A stretch of DNA of 64,000 nucleotides from a bacterium (GCA_030432695.1 JAUILN010000002.1:310001-374000); one strand, 5' to 3'. Numbered from the stretch's first letter, positions 38,255 through 47,668 are shown. Made by a program: numbers and translations. The notes: generated by a model from the letters alone, not told the origin.

Positions 38255-38921
38255 GGGAGCCTCAGACTACCGACGCGGCGACGTCGAGTTCGCCGGGTGT
38301 ATCCTCGGTGTGGCCTCCCATTCTCCCCCCGTGAAGCCCGAGCTGCATCGACGCTTCACCACGTTGCTCCGCCGCTTCACGGCCCGCGTCGAGGCAGCGA
38401 ACGGAGCCCTCACGGTCCATGACGGACCCAGGCCGCGGTCGTCGATGGGCTGACCGAACTCCTCCGATCGGTACGCCTCGACCTGCCGGGAGTCGCGCAG
38501 GGTGCCGGCGGCGACTACGTGAACACACGCGCGAACCTCGAAGCCGCCCCGCAGCTCCAGCGCACGCACGACGGCAGGCGCAGGTGCGGTCGGTGACCTG
38601 GGCCGGCGATGCGCCCGACCTGTCGACCTGAGCCTGAGCCGCCGCGGCGCGACCACCGGGGACCTACTGTAGGGCGACGTCTTCCTGGGCAGGGCCGGCG
38701 CCGGCGCAACCGCCTACCCGCTGATGTCGCTGTCCAGCTCGATCTCCCTCACGACCGACGTCCTCACCGGTACCTCGGTGGCCTTCCTCGGCGGACCGCG
38801 CAGCGTCCACTCCGCCGGAGCCACGCGGTTCGAGCTGCCGGTTCCGCCGGCCCGGTCTCGGTCGGCCCTGACGACGCCCCGAGGTTGGGTGGCGGCGAGG
38901 CCTGGCTATACTCCGGCGCCA
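38255..38921. other. Non-gene stretch with broken coding-like segments (667 bp)
   Basis: No full gene is supported. Plus-strand frames look coding in pieces: about 38330-38420 (LHRRF-TTLLRRFTARVEAANG), then in another frame about 38428-38570 (VVDGLTELLRSVRLDLPGVAQ), and about 38676-38850 (GDVFLGRAGAGATAYPLMSL). Frame changes and stops separate them, so this may be a decayed gene upstream of the three-gene module starting at 38922. It could also be chance open frames in GC-rich DNA. Confidence 0.4.
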
Positions 38922-39299
38922 ATGCTGCGGATCAGACCGGAACAGTTCGAGGTCTTCGAGGAGCGAGCGCGAGCGTCCTTCGACTGGGCGCTCGCCCGCC
39001 ACGTCCGCGAGCACTACCCGGACCGGTGCGCGGACCAGGATGACGAGGCGCTGGTCGAACGGGTCAGGACGCTCCGCCTACGCGCCGAGGGTCACGGCAT
39101 CCTGCGGCGCTCGGACCTCTGCGGCTGGGTGAACCTCGCGATGGAGTTCGGTGACCGCTTCGACGAGGACGAGGACTGGGCGAAGTCGATCCTGGAGCGG
39201 CCCGGTGTCGCGAGCGGCGCGACCAGGATGCTGCTGCTGGACGAGCACGCCGACCAGCTCCTCGACCAGGAGGAAGCCGAACCGGAGGCCGCGCGATGA
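38922..39299 (+). CDS. Hypothetical protein resembling small T6SS-locus accessory proteins
   Basis: 125 aa starting MLRIRPEQFEVFEERARASF. The pattern MLxIRPEQ... followed by a helical stretch, an RAEGHGILRRSDLCGWVNLAMEFGDRFD segment and an acidic tail is one I associate with small uncharacterised proteins encoded next to VgrG/PAAR genes. That link is from memory and no T6SS structural gene is present here. The stop overlaps the next gene as ATGA, so the two are coupled. A longer frame to 38724 exists, but the upstream part lies in the decayed stretch. Confidence 0.72.
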   Translation: MLRIRPEQFEVFEERARASFDWALARHVREHYPDRCADQDDEALVERVRTLRLRAEGHGILRRSDLCGWVNLAMEFGDRFDEDEDWAKSILERPGVASGATRMLLLDEHADQLLDQEEAEPEAAR

Positions 39300-40867
39300 C
39301 CCGCAACGCCAGGCGCAATCGGGCCCGTAGGGCCGCCAGGCAGCAGGGCGGCGGCGGATCGGGTTCGGCGGCGGTGCAGAGCTGTCCGCGCCAACAGCAA
39401 CAGCAACAGCAGCAGGCCTGCTCACTCGACTCCTTGGCGATCGAGTGCTCGCACGGCCGTCTGGTCGACGTCCCGCTGGCCGGGCCCGCTCCACAGCTGT
39501 CGGTCGTCGCCAGCTCGTCGGACACCGACAAGATCAAGACGCGCCTCGGTGGATCCTGCGGCCAGGGCAGCCCGAACTGTCCAGAGATCCACGTGACCGG
39601 CGGCTACCAGGGCGCCACCGACGAACGGGGCAGCAGCCCCCTGGAGTTCGACGCGACGATTCCCAGCGACCGACAGGGGGATCTCGGCTGGCCTCGGTTC
39701 CTGAAGGAGTTCCTGTTTCCGCTGAAGGCAGAGCCCGTCACCTACCGGGTCATGGGCCAGACCTGCGACGGCCAGCAGGCGGATGCCTCGGTCGCTGCCT
39801 ACCCGGCGATCGGCTGGAAGGGGAAGGTCTCGGTCGAATACTCGTTCGAGGCCGAAGACGACTCGGAGTCGAACAAGGACCGGGGCTTCGCCCACCTGAA
39901 GCCCCAAGGCCAGTGGAAGATGGAGGGCGAGCTCGTCGCGAAGGTCAACGAGCGGGAATACAAGCTCGGCGGCAGTCGGGAGAAGGAGGGCGGCGCGAAG
40001 GACGAGAACCGGGTCGCGAAGGGGCTCTTCGAAGGCATGCAGGGCTTTCTGAACAAGCTCACCCCGATGCTCGGTGACCTGAAGTCGGACTACGGCACGA
40101 TCCAGATCGAATGGCCGAAGCTGAGCCTCGGCGGCGAGATCGAGACCAAGGAGATCTCCGGCAAGCCCGACATCGGGATCGAGGGCAAGGTCAAGCTCGG
40201 GTTCGACCCACTCCTCGGCGCGAACTTCGAGACCGACATCCTGAACTGGATCATCAAGATCGCGGGCGACTACGCCGGCGGGTTCGGCAGCTGGTTGGTG
40301 ACCGCCAAGAAGAAGGCCGCCGAATACAGCGAGGGCCGACCAGTGAAAGCCGCCCTACAGCTGCTGTTCACCGCCGGCGGATCGATCGGCGGTTCGTTCG
40401 AATTCGAGCGCAAGGCGGGCGGCGGCTGGTCGATCAGCGGGTCCGAAGTCTCCGGCAAGGTCACGTTCTCCCTGGAAGGCAAGGCGCTGGTCGAGGGGCG
40501 GGTCTTCAATGTGCGTGGCGCCGCCGGTGCCTCGATCATCGCCGGGGGCGCCGAGGGCTACGGGCCGGGCGAGGTCACGGCGACCATCCGCCCGCTCGTG
40601 AAGGGTTCCGATCCGGAGGTCATGATGGACCTCGCCACCAACGGGCTCGCGATCTACTACGCGTACTACTGGGAGGTCGGTGCGCAGAGCTTCGAACCCG
40701 GCACCGAGGAAGAGACCGCCACGCGCAGCCGGGGAGACGACCCCATGGCGAAGTCGAAGGGGTCGTTCTCGAACAAGTTCGAGAACAAGTTCGTCGAGAT
40801 CTTCGGACCGGCGAGCTGGCCGACGAAGCCGGCGGCCGTCCCCGTGAGTGCGGGAGTGGGTCCCTGA
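39296..40867 (+). CDS. Large hypothetical protein with poly-Gln tract, possible secreted effector-like
   Basis: 523 aa. An Arg-rich start (MTRNARRNRARRAARQQGG) and an eight-Gln run encoded by a CAA/CAG repeat (about 39392-39415) precede Cys-containing motifs IECSHGRLVDVP and SCGQGSPNCPEI. The middle and C-terminal parts are long beta-strand patterns (GWKGKVSVEYSFEAEDDSES, LSLGGEIETKEISGKPDIGI, GGSIGGSFEFERKAGGG), suggesting a large beta structure. There is no signal peptide. It is translationally coupled to the 125-aa protein and followed by a third module gene. Effector identity is speculation. Confidence 0.75.
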   Translation: MTRNARRNRARRAARQQGGGGSGSAAVQSCPRQQQQQQQQACSLDSLAIECSHGRLVDVPLAGPAPQLSVVASSSDTDKIKTRLGGSCGQGSPNCPEIHVTGGYQGATDERGSSPLEFDATIPSDRQGDLGWPRFLKEFLFPLKAEPVTYRVMGQTCDGQQADASVAAYPAIGWKGKVSVEYSFEAEDDSESNKDRGFAHLKPQGQWKMEGELVAKVNEREYKLGGSREKEGGAKDENRVAKGLFEGMQGFLNKLTPMLGDLKSDYGTIQIEWPKLSLGGEIETKEISGKPDIGIEGKVKLGFDPLLGANFETDILNWIIKIAGDYAGGFGSWLVTAKKKAAEYSEGRPVKAALQLLFTAGGSIGGSFEFERKAGGGWSISGSEVSGKVTFSLEGKALVEGRVFNVRGAAGASIIAGGAEGYGPGEVTATIRPLVKGSDPEVMMDLATNGLAIYYAYYWEVGAQSFEPGTEEETATRSRGDDPMAKSKGSFSNKFENKFVEIFGPASWPTKPAAVPVSAGVGP

Positions 40868-40915
40868 TCCGACACTCCCGCGAAACCTGCCAAGGACGCG
40901 CCGAGCCTGGATGCC

Positions 40916-41869
40916 ATGACTGCGAAGAAGCCACTGCTGCAGCACAAGCCCTACTTCACCGTGGCCGTCGAGGCCCGAGACGCACGCTTCGACGTCCGCG
41001 TCAACGGTGTTCGCGTGGCCTTCGGCCCCGACGGCTCCCCGGCCAAGGAGGAGGTCCCGGTGAACCACTGGCTCCGGCCAGGCAGCAATACGCTGGAACT
41101 GCTGCTCTACCCCTGGCCCGACCACGAACCGCCCGCCGCCGGAGCGACCACCTCCGACACGTCGTGCCGGGTGAGCCTGCGTGGCCGTCCGTTGGATGGC
41201 GAAGAGCCGACCCGCACCATCCTGGACCTCGGCTTCGCGGTCACCCTCCCGCGGACCTCCGCTGCCGGTCTCTCCACTCCACCCGCCGCGCTGAACGACG
41301 ACCTGCTGCCCGTGTCGGCAGCGGAGGCCCAGGCCTCGTCAGGCACGGTTTCCGAGTCGCCGATCGACGGCGTGGAGAACGGCCTGCGCATCGCACGGGA
41401 CTTCGATCTCCCGCTGCCGTTCCCCGTGTGGCGGTTCTTCGGCGGCGACGCTCTCCCCGCCCTTTCCGAGATGAGCGACGCGGAGTTCGACGCGACCTCG
41501 GATGCGCTCTATCGAGCGATCGCGAAGATCCGCGAGGCGCTCGACCAGGGCGCTCTCGACGACGTGATGACCCACCTCGACGAGCGCAGCTCCGAACTCG
41601 ACCAGGCGTTCTTCCGAACCCCGGGGACCACCCGCAGTCAGCTTCGTAAGTCGCTCGCCGAGGCACTGGCCGACGACCGACGCAAGCCGAAGCAGGTCGG
41701 TCCGATGCAGGCCCAGCTCGAGGTCTCGCCCAACGGACTTCTGGCCCGACTGGTCGGTGCATCGAGTCGCCAACCGATCCTCGCCTTCGAATACGAAGAC
41801 GGACGCGGCACCGAGTCGTACGACCTTCAGTTCCGCCGCGCCGACGGGCGCTGGATCGTGACGCGATAG
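40916..41869 (+). CDS. Hypothetical protein, third gene of the module
   Basis: 317 aa, soluble. The N-terminal ~110 residues form a beta domain (YFTVAVEARDARFDVRVNGVRVAF, NTLELLLYPWPD), followed by a helical region (~190-265) and a short beta tail (EYEDGRGTESYDLQFRRADGRWIVTR). A partner or immunity role for the preceding large protein is possible from order alone. No catalytic residues are seen. It converges on the minus-strand gene ending at 41915. Confidence 0.75.
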   Translation: MTAKKPLLQHKPYFTVAVEARDARFDVRVNGVRVAFGPDGSPAKEEVPVNHWLRPGSNTLELLLYPWPDHEPPAAGATTSDTSCRVSLRGRPLDGEEPTRTILDLGFAVTLPRTSAAGLSTPPAALNDDLLPVSAAEAQASSGTVSESPIDGVENGLRIARDFDLPLPFPVWRFFGGDALPALSEMSDAEFDATSDALYRAIAKIREALDQGALDDVMTHLDERSSELDQAFFRTPGTTRSQLRKSLAEALADDRRKPKQVGPMQAQLEVSPNGLLARLVGASSRQPILAFEYEDGRGTESYDLQFRRADGRWIVTR

Positions 41870-41914
41870 CTCCGGCCTCGTAGCACACCGGACTTCGCGG
41901 CACGAAGGAACCCG

Positions 41915-42265
41915 TCAGTTGCGCGGCCGGGCAGCCGCCCGCACCCGCGCCGCGGCACCGTCCCGGACCTTCTGCTGCAGCTTGCGGCCGATCTGCGGCC
42001 GGGCCGACGGCTTGGCGATGCGTGGCGGCGGGGCTTCGCCGTAGAAGCGGACGCCGTGGTACTGCACCCCACGGGTCCGCGGCAGCAGGAAGCCGACGAG
42101 CCCGGCGATCACCGCTATGCCGAGCGGCGCGAGCGACTGGCCGAGACCCGGTTCGGCGATCCCGAGGTCACTCCAGAGTGACGCTGGGGCGGCGAAGGCG
42201 GCGACCGTGGCGAGCACGCCCAGGGCGGCCGCGGCGAACATCAGGGTGCGGAGCAGACCGTTCAC
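41915..42265 (-). CDS. Small two-segment membrane protein
   Basis: 116 aa from GTG 42265; ATG 42241 is an alternative. Two hydrophobic segments (TLMFAAAALGVLATVAAFAA and SLAPLGIAVIAGLVGFLLP) are followed by a basic cytoplasmic tail (PRIAKPSARPQIGRKLQQKV, ending RAAARPRN). It is 113 bases after the ferredoxin-tailed gene on the same strand and may be the last member of that operon. Family not recognised. Confidence 0.65.
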   Translation of the reverse strand: MNGLLRTLMFAAAALGVLATVAAFAAPASLWSDLGIAEPGLGQSLAPLGIAVIAGLVGFLLPRTRGVQYHGVRFYGEAPPPRIAKPSARPQIGRKLQQKVRDGAAARVRAAARPRN

Positions 42266-42378
42266 GGTCTGGGTGGGATCGGACGCCGCGCCGCGTGAAT
42301 GAAGTGGATCGTGCCAGGTCGTCCCGAGTCGGGCATCACTCCCCCGCTTCGGCGATCCCTGAACGAGCGACGGCGACC

Positions 42379-44412
42379 TCACCGATTGAACGGCGCCGCG
42401 CGCGCGATCAGCTTGTCGAGGCCCTTCTCGTTCGGGTCGAGCGGTTGCCCGGGGTGGATACACCGCGCGGGGCACTTCTCGGCGGCCTTCACGAGCTGCG
42501 CGAAGGTGCCGGCGGAGGGATCGCCGATCTTGGCCTGCTTGTTGTCGTCGTAGACGAACAGTTGCGGGTTGATGTTGCGGCAGTCGTTGCAGCTCGTGCA
42601 CAGCGCGGTCTCGATCCACGGCTCGCTGGAGATCGTCGCGGTAGCGGCCGGGACCTCGGCCTCGGCGGCTGCCGGGGCGGCTGCAGCTGGCGCAGCCGGA
42701 GTCGACACCGGCACCGCGGGAGCCGTGACCGGAGCCAGACCGACCAGGTCCTCGACACCCACGCCTACGAGCGTAGCCGCCAACAGATGCGCGGCCTGGC
42801 CGACGGCCTCGCTGCGCACCTGCTCGAGTTCGGCGGCGCGCTGCGCCTCCAACTCCTCGCGACCCTGCCGCGCCTCGTCGCGCGCGCGCTCCAGCGCCCG
42901 CTCGACGTGCTCGCTGTGGATCCCGGCGAGCTCCTGGAGCGAACGCCAGAACGCCAGCCGATCGCGGCAGGCCTGGGTGAGCCGCCGGGTCGGCACCGCG
43001 CGGTGCAGGTCCTGATCCTCGTCCTGCACCCACAGGCAGGGCAGGCGACGCGCCGCGGTCTCGGCATCGAGCCGCAGGTAGTCGGCGAGCGGCACGAGAT
43101 CGTCGCTGCGGTATTCGTCGCTGACCACCAGCGCCTCGCCAGTGAGAGCGCTCTCCTGCAGCGCGTGGTCGACGAACGTCACGGCGAGTTCGAGCTCCTT
43201 CGCGCGGCCGCCTGGCGCGAGGCAGGTCAGGGTCGTGACCGGCCAGTCGAGTTCCGGATCCGGGTTGCCGGAGACGTCGAGCCGGCGGGCCCACGAACCA
43301 CCCGAGTCGGGGTCGTAGCGGAACAGCGGGTGCGCGCGACTCGCCACCGACAGCGGCGCCGGCTCGACGACGACCACGTGCAGTGCCGCGCGGGTGCCAC
43401 CGAGAGCACGGCGGAAGCCCTCGCGCAGGTGCTCGGCGCACGCGGTGCTGGTCTGCTGCACGAACGCTTCGCGGTGACCGATGCCGAGGAAGCCGAGCTC
43501 GACCCGGTACGACGAGAACACGGCGTCCAGACCCTGCTCCGGATCATGGACCGGACTGGCCAGGGCCAGGACCTGCACGGGGCGCCCCGAGGCCAGCAGG
43601 CGGGACCAACCCGGCATCGCTTCCCCGGTGAGGCGGCTCGCGGAGTCGACCGCCACGATGGTGGGGACCAACGACAGCTCCTCGGCCGACAGGGTCTCCC
43701 AGTCCACCGTCGCGATCCACGGATCGTGGCGTTCGGCGTCGTAGCTGCTGGTGACCTCGAGGCGGGCGGTGCGCAGTGCACGCACCACTTCGCAGAACCG
43801 CTCGGCGGCCGCATCGAAGGACCGGAGCGCGGCACGGCAGGGGTCCTCGGCCAGCTCGGCGACCAGTCCCTGCATCGCCGGCACGGCCTCGCGCCCCGCC
43901 TCGGTGTGCAGCACCGTGAGAAGCGGCGGACCACCGCCATCCAGGTAGCGCGCGAACACCGCGAGCGCCTGCTCGATCCGCTGGCGCCGACGCCCGTCGA
44001 CCCGCATCGAGCCACGCTGCGCACCGAGGATCCCGTCCAGGGCCGAAGCATCGACCAGGTCGGCACCGAACGCGCCGACCGAGGCGCGCAGCCGCTCCGG
44101 CCCGGGATCGCGCTGGTCCTCCACCGCGAGCAGGTCGGCGAGCCCGTCGCGGAGGGTGCGAAGCTGCGTCGCGAAGGCCTCGCGCCGCGCGGGCACCTCG
44201 GTGCGGGCGACCTCCAGCAACTCGCGCAGCGGTGCCGTCGGATCGGCCGACGCGGCAGGCACCACCAGTCCACAGGTGGCCGGCGCGGCAGGCCGCCAGC
44301 TCAACGCCGGGTGTGCGGCGCCGCCACGACCGAAGTGGAAGTCACGGATCGCGCGCAGCCACTCGGCCTTGGCCTCGGCGGACGCGCCCGGCAGTCGGGG
44401 GTACTGATCCAT
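42379..44412 (-). CDS. Large protein with C-terminal ferredoxin-like Fe-S domain, linked to the oxidoreductase
   Basis: 677 aa. The first ~480 residues are a helical/beta region I do not recognise. A long charged helix (~residues 510-560, EHVERALERARDEARQGREE) and an Ala/Pro linker precede the Fe-S domain: CTSCNDCRNINPQLFVYDDN...KCPARCIHPGQP. This pattern resembles the ferredoxin end of very large PFOR-like proteins. The gene starts nine bases after the KorB stop, so the product is probably the electron carrier or a scaffold for that enzyme. The spacing of the Cys residues fits one or two 4Fe-4S clusters, not a standard 2x4Fe-4S ferredoxin. Confidence 0.8.
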   Translation of the reverse strand: MDQYPRLPGASAEAKAEWLRAIRDFHFGRGGAAHPALSWRPAAPATCGLVVPAASADPTAPLRELLEVARTEVPARREAFATQLRTLRDGLADLLAVEDQRDPGPERLRASVGAFGADLVDASALDGILGAQRGSMRVDGRRRQRIEQALAVFARYLDGGGPPLLTVLHTEAGREAVPAMQGLVAELAEDPCRAALRSFDAAAERFCEVVRALRTARLEVTSSYDAERHDPWIATVDWETLSAEELSLVPTIVAVDSASRLTGEAMPGWSRLLASGRPVQVLALASPVHDPEQGLDAVFSSYRVELGFLGIGHREAFVQQTSTACAEHLREGFRRALGGTRAALHVVVVEPAPLSVASRAHPLFRYDPDSGGSWARRLDVSGNPDPELDWPVTTLTCLAPGGRAKELELAVTFVDHALQESALTGEALVVSDEYRSDDLVPLADYLRLDAETAARRLPCLWVQDEDQDLHRAVPTRRLTQACRDRLAFWRSLQELAGIHSEHVERALERARDEARQGREELEAQRAAELEQVRSEAVGQAAHLLAATLVGVGVEDLVGLAPVTAPAVPVSTPAAPAAAAPAAAEAEVPAATATISSEPWIETALCTSCNDCRNINPQLFVYDDNKQAKIGDPSAGTFAQLVKAAEKCPARCIHPGQPLDPNEKGLDKLIARAAPFNR

Positions 44413-44421
44413 CTCGCGCCT

Positions 44422-45375
44422 TCAGACCGTGAACCGGTCCAGCTCCTTCTCCAGCGCCGCGACCTTGTCGGCGGTCGGCATGCCCAGTCCGTGGTTGGTG
44501 AACGCGTCGTAGCAGGGCCGTGACTCGTCCTGGAACAGGAGACCGATCGGCACCGGGTCGTGGGCCTCGCAGATCGCCCGCGCCGTGCCGAGGTCCGACG
44601 GGTCGTGCTCGCGCTTGTTCGGGAACATGTTGGCGATCGCCGGCTCGACCTGGATGCCGCGCGGACCGGTCAGCATCAACAGCCGCGACGGGTCGCGCTG
44701 CAGGTCCTCGAACACCCCCGCCGAGTAGGTCGGGCAGCGCTGCAGGATCCGCACGAAGCCCAGGCCCTTGTGCCTGTAGGCGGCCGCCAACGTGGCGTGC
44801 AGGTGGGCCGGGTTCCAGTCGACGGTCTGCGCCAGGAACGACACGTTGGTCATCCCGAGCATCGCGGTCAGCGGATCGAGCGGCGGCAGCCAGGCACCCG
44901 AGGGGTGGGTGTTGGTCGACATGCCCTGCGGCGTCGTCGGCGAGGTCTGCTTCTTGGTCAGGCCGTAGACGCTGTTGTCGAACAGCATCACCACCATGTC
45001 CATGTTGTAGCGCAGCGCGTGGATCCAGTGGCCGGCGCCGATCGAGCAGCAATCGCCGTCGCCGGTCGCGACCCACACGGTGAGGTCCGGACGCCGCGAC
45101 TTGATGCCGCAGGCCACCGGCAGCGGGCGACCGTGCAGGCCGTGGAAGCCGTAGGTGCCCACGTAGTGCGGGAAGCGGCTGGAGCAGCCGATGCCGGATA
45201 CACAGACGACCTTCTCCGGAGGCAGTTGCTCGGCGCGGCAGATGCGCTGCACGGCGGTCAGCACGCCGAGGTCACCGCAACCAGGACACCAGCGGGCGAC
45301 TCCGCCCTCGTAGTCCTCCAGCGAGAAGTAGCGCTCGGGGAGCTCGGTCGAGGGATCGGACTTCAGGCCGAACAT
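44422..45375 (-). CDS. korB: 2-oxoacid:ferredoxin oxidoreductase, beta subunit
   Basis: 317 aa. TPP-binding subunit with WCPGCGDLGVLTA, a CSSRFPHYVGTYGFHGLHGR segment, GDGDCCSIGAGH and the downstream DNSVYGLTKKQTSPTT; these are the signatures of KorB/ForB-type subunits. It decarboxylates a 2-oxoacid, most likely 2-oxoglutarate, forming the acyl-CoA with electrons passed to ferredoxin. Its start overlaps korA by 13 bases. Pyruvate as substrate cannot be excluded from sequence alone. Confidence 0.93.
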   Translation of the reverse strand: MFGLKSDPSTELPERYFSLEDYEGGVARWCPGCGDLGVLTAVQRICRAEQLPPEKVVCVSGIGCSSRFPHYVGTYGFHGLHGRPLPVACGIKSRRPDLTVWVATGDGDCCSIGAGHWIHALRYNMDMVVMLFDNSVYGLTKKQTSPTTPQGMSTNTHPSGAWLPPLDPLTAMLGMTNVSFLAQTVDWNPAHLHATLAAAYRHKGLGFVRILQRCPTYSAGVFEDLQRDPSRLLMLTGPRGIQVEPAIANMFPNKREHDPSDLGTARAICEAHDPVPIGLLFQDESRPCYDAFTNHGLGMPTADKVAALEKELDRFTV

Positions 45376-47270
45376 GCGTCACCTCCGTGCTGCAGGCGGC
45401 GGACGATCTCGTCGTGGATCGGTCCGGGTTGGAGCGGTTGGCCGAAGACGTTCGACCAGGAATCGATGTCGACCAGGGTCTGGGCGCGGAGCAGGGTCGC
45501 GAGCTGCGCCAGGCGACGCTGCCCGGAGGTCCCGACCAGCGGTGCGTCCGCGGCGTCGCTGTAGTTGATCTCGATGGTCATCACCTTCTCGAACCGCGCG
45601 AAGATCTCGGCCAGCCCGGGCTCCATCGGCGACAGGAAGCGCAGGTGCAGCGACGACACCTGGTGGCCGTCGGCACGGACCCGGTCGACCGCCTCCTCGA
45701 TCGCGCCCCGCGTCGAACCCCAGCCCACCACCAGCAGCTCGCCCTCCGGCTCGCCGTTGACCTGCGGTGGCTTCAGCGTGCTGGCCAGCGCCGCCAGCTT
45801 GCGGCTGCGCATGTCACAACCGGTCTGGTTGGCGTGCGGGTCGTAGGCGACCTTGGCGAAGCGGGTGTGGGCGAGGCCGGTGAGCACGTACTGGCCGCCC
45901 CGCTGGCCGGGGATCGGCCGCGGTGACAGGCCGGTGGTCTCGTTCCAGTCGTAGGCGGTGATCTCGGGGTCCCACGGCGACTGGTCGAGCGGTGCGGCCA
46001 TCCACTCCGCGTGGACCTCGGGACGACGGAACGGCTGGACGCCGGTGGCCAGGTTGGCGTCGGTCAGCACGATCACCGGGGTGCGGAACGCCTCGGCAAG
46101 CTTCCGCGCGGTCACCATCATGTGGAAGCACTCCTCGATGGTGGACGCCGCGAGCACGATCTTCGGCGCATCGCCCGGCTGGCCGTAGAGCACCGCGAGC
46201 AGATCGCCCTGCTCGACCTTGGTCGGCAGACCGGTCGACGGCCCGCCACGCTGCACCAGCACCACGACCAGCGGCACCTCGGCCATCACCGCGAGAGCCA
46301 GGAACTCGGTCTTCAGCGCGAGACCCGGACCCGAGGTGATCGTGCACGCGGTCTTGCCGGCGTACGACGCGCCGATCGCGAAGCCCACCGCCGCGATCTC
46401 GTCCTCGGCCTGGTGCACGCAGCCGCCGACCTTCTGGAAGGCACCGGCCAGGTAGTGCGACACCGAGGTCGCCGGAGTGATCGGATACATCGCGACCATC
46501 TCCATGCCCGAGGCCATGATCCCGAGACCCGCAGCCTGGTTGCCGTTCATCACCACCACCTGGTGGTCGCGCGGCGCCGGCGGGATCTCGAACTCCATGT
46601 CGAGGTTGTGCTTCGCGAACTCGTAGCCGGCCTCGACCAGCGCGACGTTGCGGGCCACCACCTCGTCGCCCTTGCGCTTGAACATGAACGAGACCTCGTC
46701 GCGGGCTCGCTGCATGTCGCGGTTGCAGAGCCGGCAGAGCATGCCCAACACGAACATGTTCTTGCCGACGCGGGGATCGGGCGTGACCTCCAGGCAGGCC
46801 TGCTCGAGCGGCAGCTCGCGGACGTCGAGACCGAGCGCCCGGAACTCGGCAACCGCCTTGGCATAGGCCTCACGCACCTCGGCGAGGCCGTCGTGGGCCC
46901 ACTTGCTCTCCAGCAGCACCACGGTGCCCGGCTTGTAGGCACCCTGCTCGATCCGGCCGTAGAGCACCTGCTCGTTGAGCGCGAGGACCAGATCGGCCTC
47001 ATCGCCCATGTTGGTGATCTCGCGCGCGCCGACCCGCACCCGGATGCCGCTCGCACCGGCCCGCGACCGTGCCGGCGGCTTGATCTCCGCGGGGATGATC
47101 TCCACCGTCCACACGCCGTTGCCCATCTTGGCGCTGATCGCGCCGTAGGCCTGGCCGGCCTTCTGCGCACCCTCGCCGGAGTCGGAGACGATCTCGATGA
47201 TGTGCTCCTGCAGGCGGACCACCGACGAGGTCTCGGCGGGTGCAGGTGCATCGGACACGTTGCCGACCAT
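45363..47270 (-). CDS. korA: 2-oxoacid:ferredoxin oxidoreductase, fused gamma-alpha subunit
   Basis: 635 aa. The N-terminal gamma domain (~20-190) has SDSGEGAQKAGQAYGAISAK and IRVRVGAREITNMGDEADLVLALN. The alpha part begins at ~235 with MNGNQAAGLG, then YPITPATSVSHYL, HQAEDEIAAVGFAIGAS, TSGPGLALKTEF and QRGGPSTGLPTKVEQGDL, all family signatures. It pairs with KorB to form the oxygen-sensitive enzyme. The start ATG 47270 overlaps the hemerythrin stop as ATGA. Confidence 0.94.
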   Translation of the reverse strand: MVGNVSDAPAPAETSSVVRLQEHIIEIVSDSGEGAQKAGQAYGAISAKMGNGVWTVEIIPAEIKPPARSRAGASGIRVRVGAREITNMGDEADLVLALNEQVLYGRIEQGAYKPGTVVLLESKWAHDGLAEVREAYAKAVAEFRALGLDVRELPLEQACLEVTPDPRVGKNMFVLGMLCRLCNRDMQRARDEVSFMFKRKGDEVVARNVALVEAGYEFAKHNLDMEFEIPPAPRDHQVVVMNGNQAAGLGIMASGMEMVAMYPITPATSVSHYLAGAFQKVGGCVHQAEDEIAAVGFAIGASYAGKTACTITSGPGLALKTEFLALAVMAEVPLVVVLVQRGGPSTGLPTKVEQGDLLAVLYGQPGDAPKIVLAASTIEECFHMMVTARKLAEAFRTPVIVLTDANLATGVQPFRRPEVHAEWMAAPLDQSPWDPEITAYDWNETTGLSPRPIPGQRGGQYVLTGLAHTRFAKVAYDPHANQTGCDMRSRKLAALASTLKPPQVNGEPEGELLVVGWGSTRGAIEEAVDRVRADGHQVSSLHLRFLSPMEPGLAEIFARFEKVMTIEINYSDAADAPLVGTSGQRRLAQLATLLRAQTLVDIDSWSNVFGQPLQPGPIHDEIVRRLQHGGDACSA

Positions 47271-47668
47271 CAGCCCCGCCCCCCGATGTCGGTCTCCAGG
47301 ACCTCGAGGAACAGGTCGTTCTCCTCGGCCTCGTGGCGCGTGAGTTCGTCGCAGACCTTGTGGGCCGTCGCCACGAAGTCACCGGAGAGGTCCTCGGAGA
47401 GCAGGAGCCCGACCGTGCCGAGCATCGAGCGGTGCTCACCGACCAGCGCCTCGACCTGGCGCGACCGCTCCGGCGCCGCCTCCTGGATCGTCTCCATCAC
47501 CCCGCCGGGCCCTTCCTCCGCGGCGAAGTGCACCTGCAAGCTCGACAGCAGTTCGGGCAGCAGGGGCGCGATGTCGTCACGCGTCGACGCCTGCTTGATC
47601 CGCCCCGCGAGCGCACGGAGGTGGTGGTGCTGTTCGGCGATCAGCTCGTTGCTGCGGTCTTCGGCCAT
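47270..47668 (-). CDS. Hemerythrin-like (HHE) iron protein
   Basis: 132 aa, four-helix type. Candidate iron ligands follow the hemerythrin order: AEQHHHLRAL, VHFAAEEG, ALVGEHRSM and LTRHEAEENDLF. Such proteins bind a di-iron site that can sense or store oxygen. Being first in the operon and translationally coupled to korA, it likely protects or signals for the oxygen-labile enzyme; this is inference. The 251 bp upstream (47669-47919) contain no gene and should carry the operon promoter. Confidence 0.87.
   Translation of the reverse strand: MAEDRSNELIAEQHHHLRALAGRIKQASTRDDIAPLLPELLSSLQVHFAAEEGPGGVMETIQEAAPERSRQVEALVGEHRSMLGTVGLLLSEDLSGDFVATAHKVCDELTRHEAEENDLFLEVLETDIGGRG

Noticed and set aside
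42022..44523. 833-codon plus-strand frame
   Set aside because: Antisense to the ferredoxin-tailed gene; low-complexity Arg/His/Gly composition.
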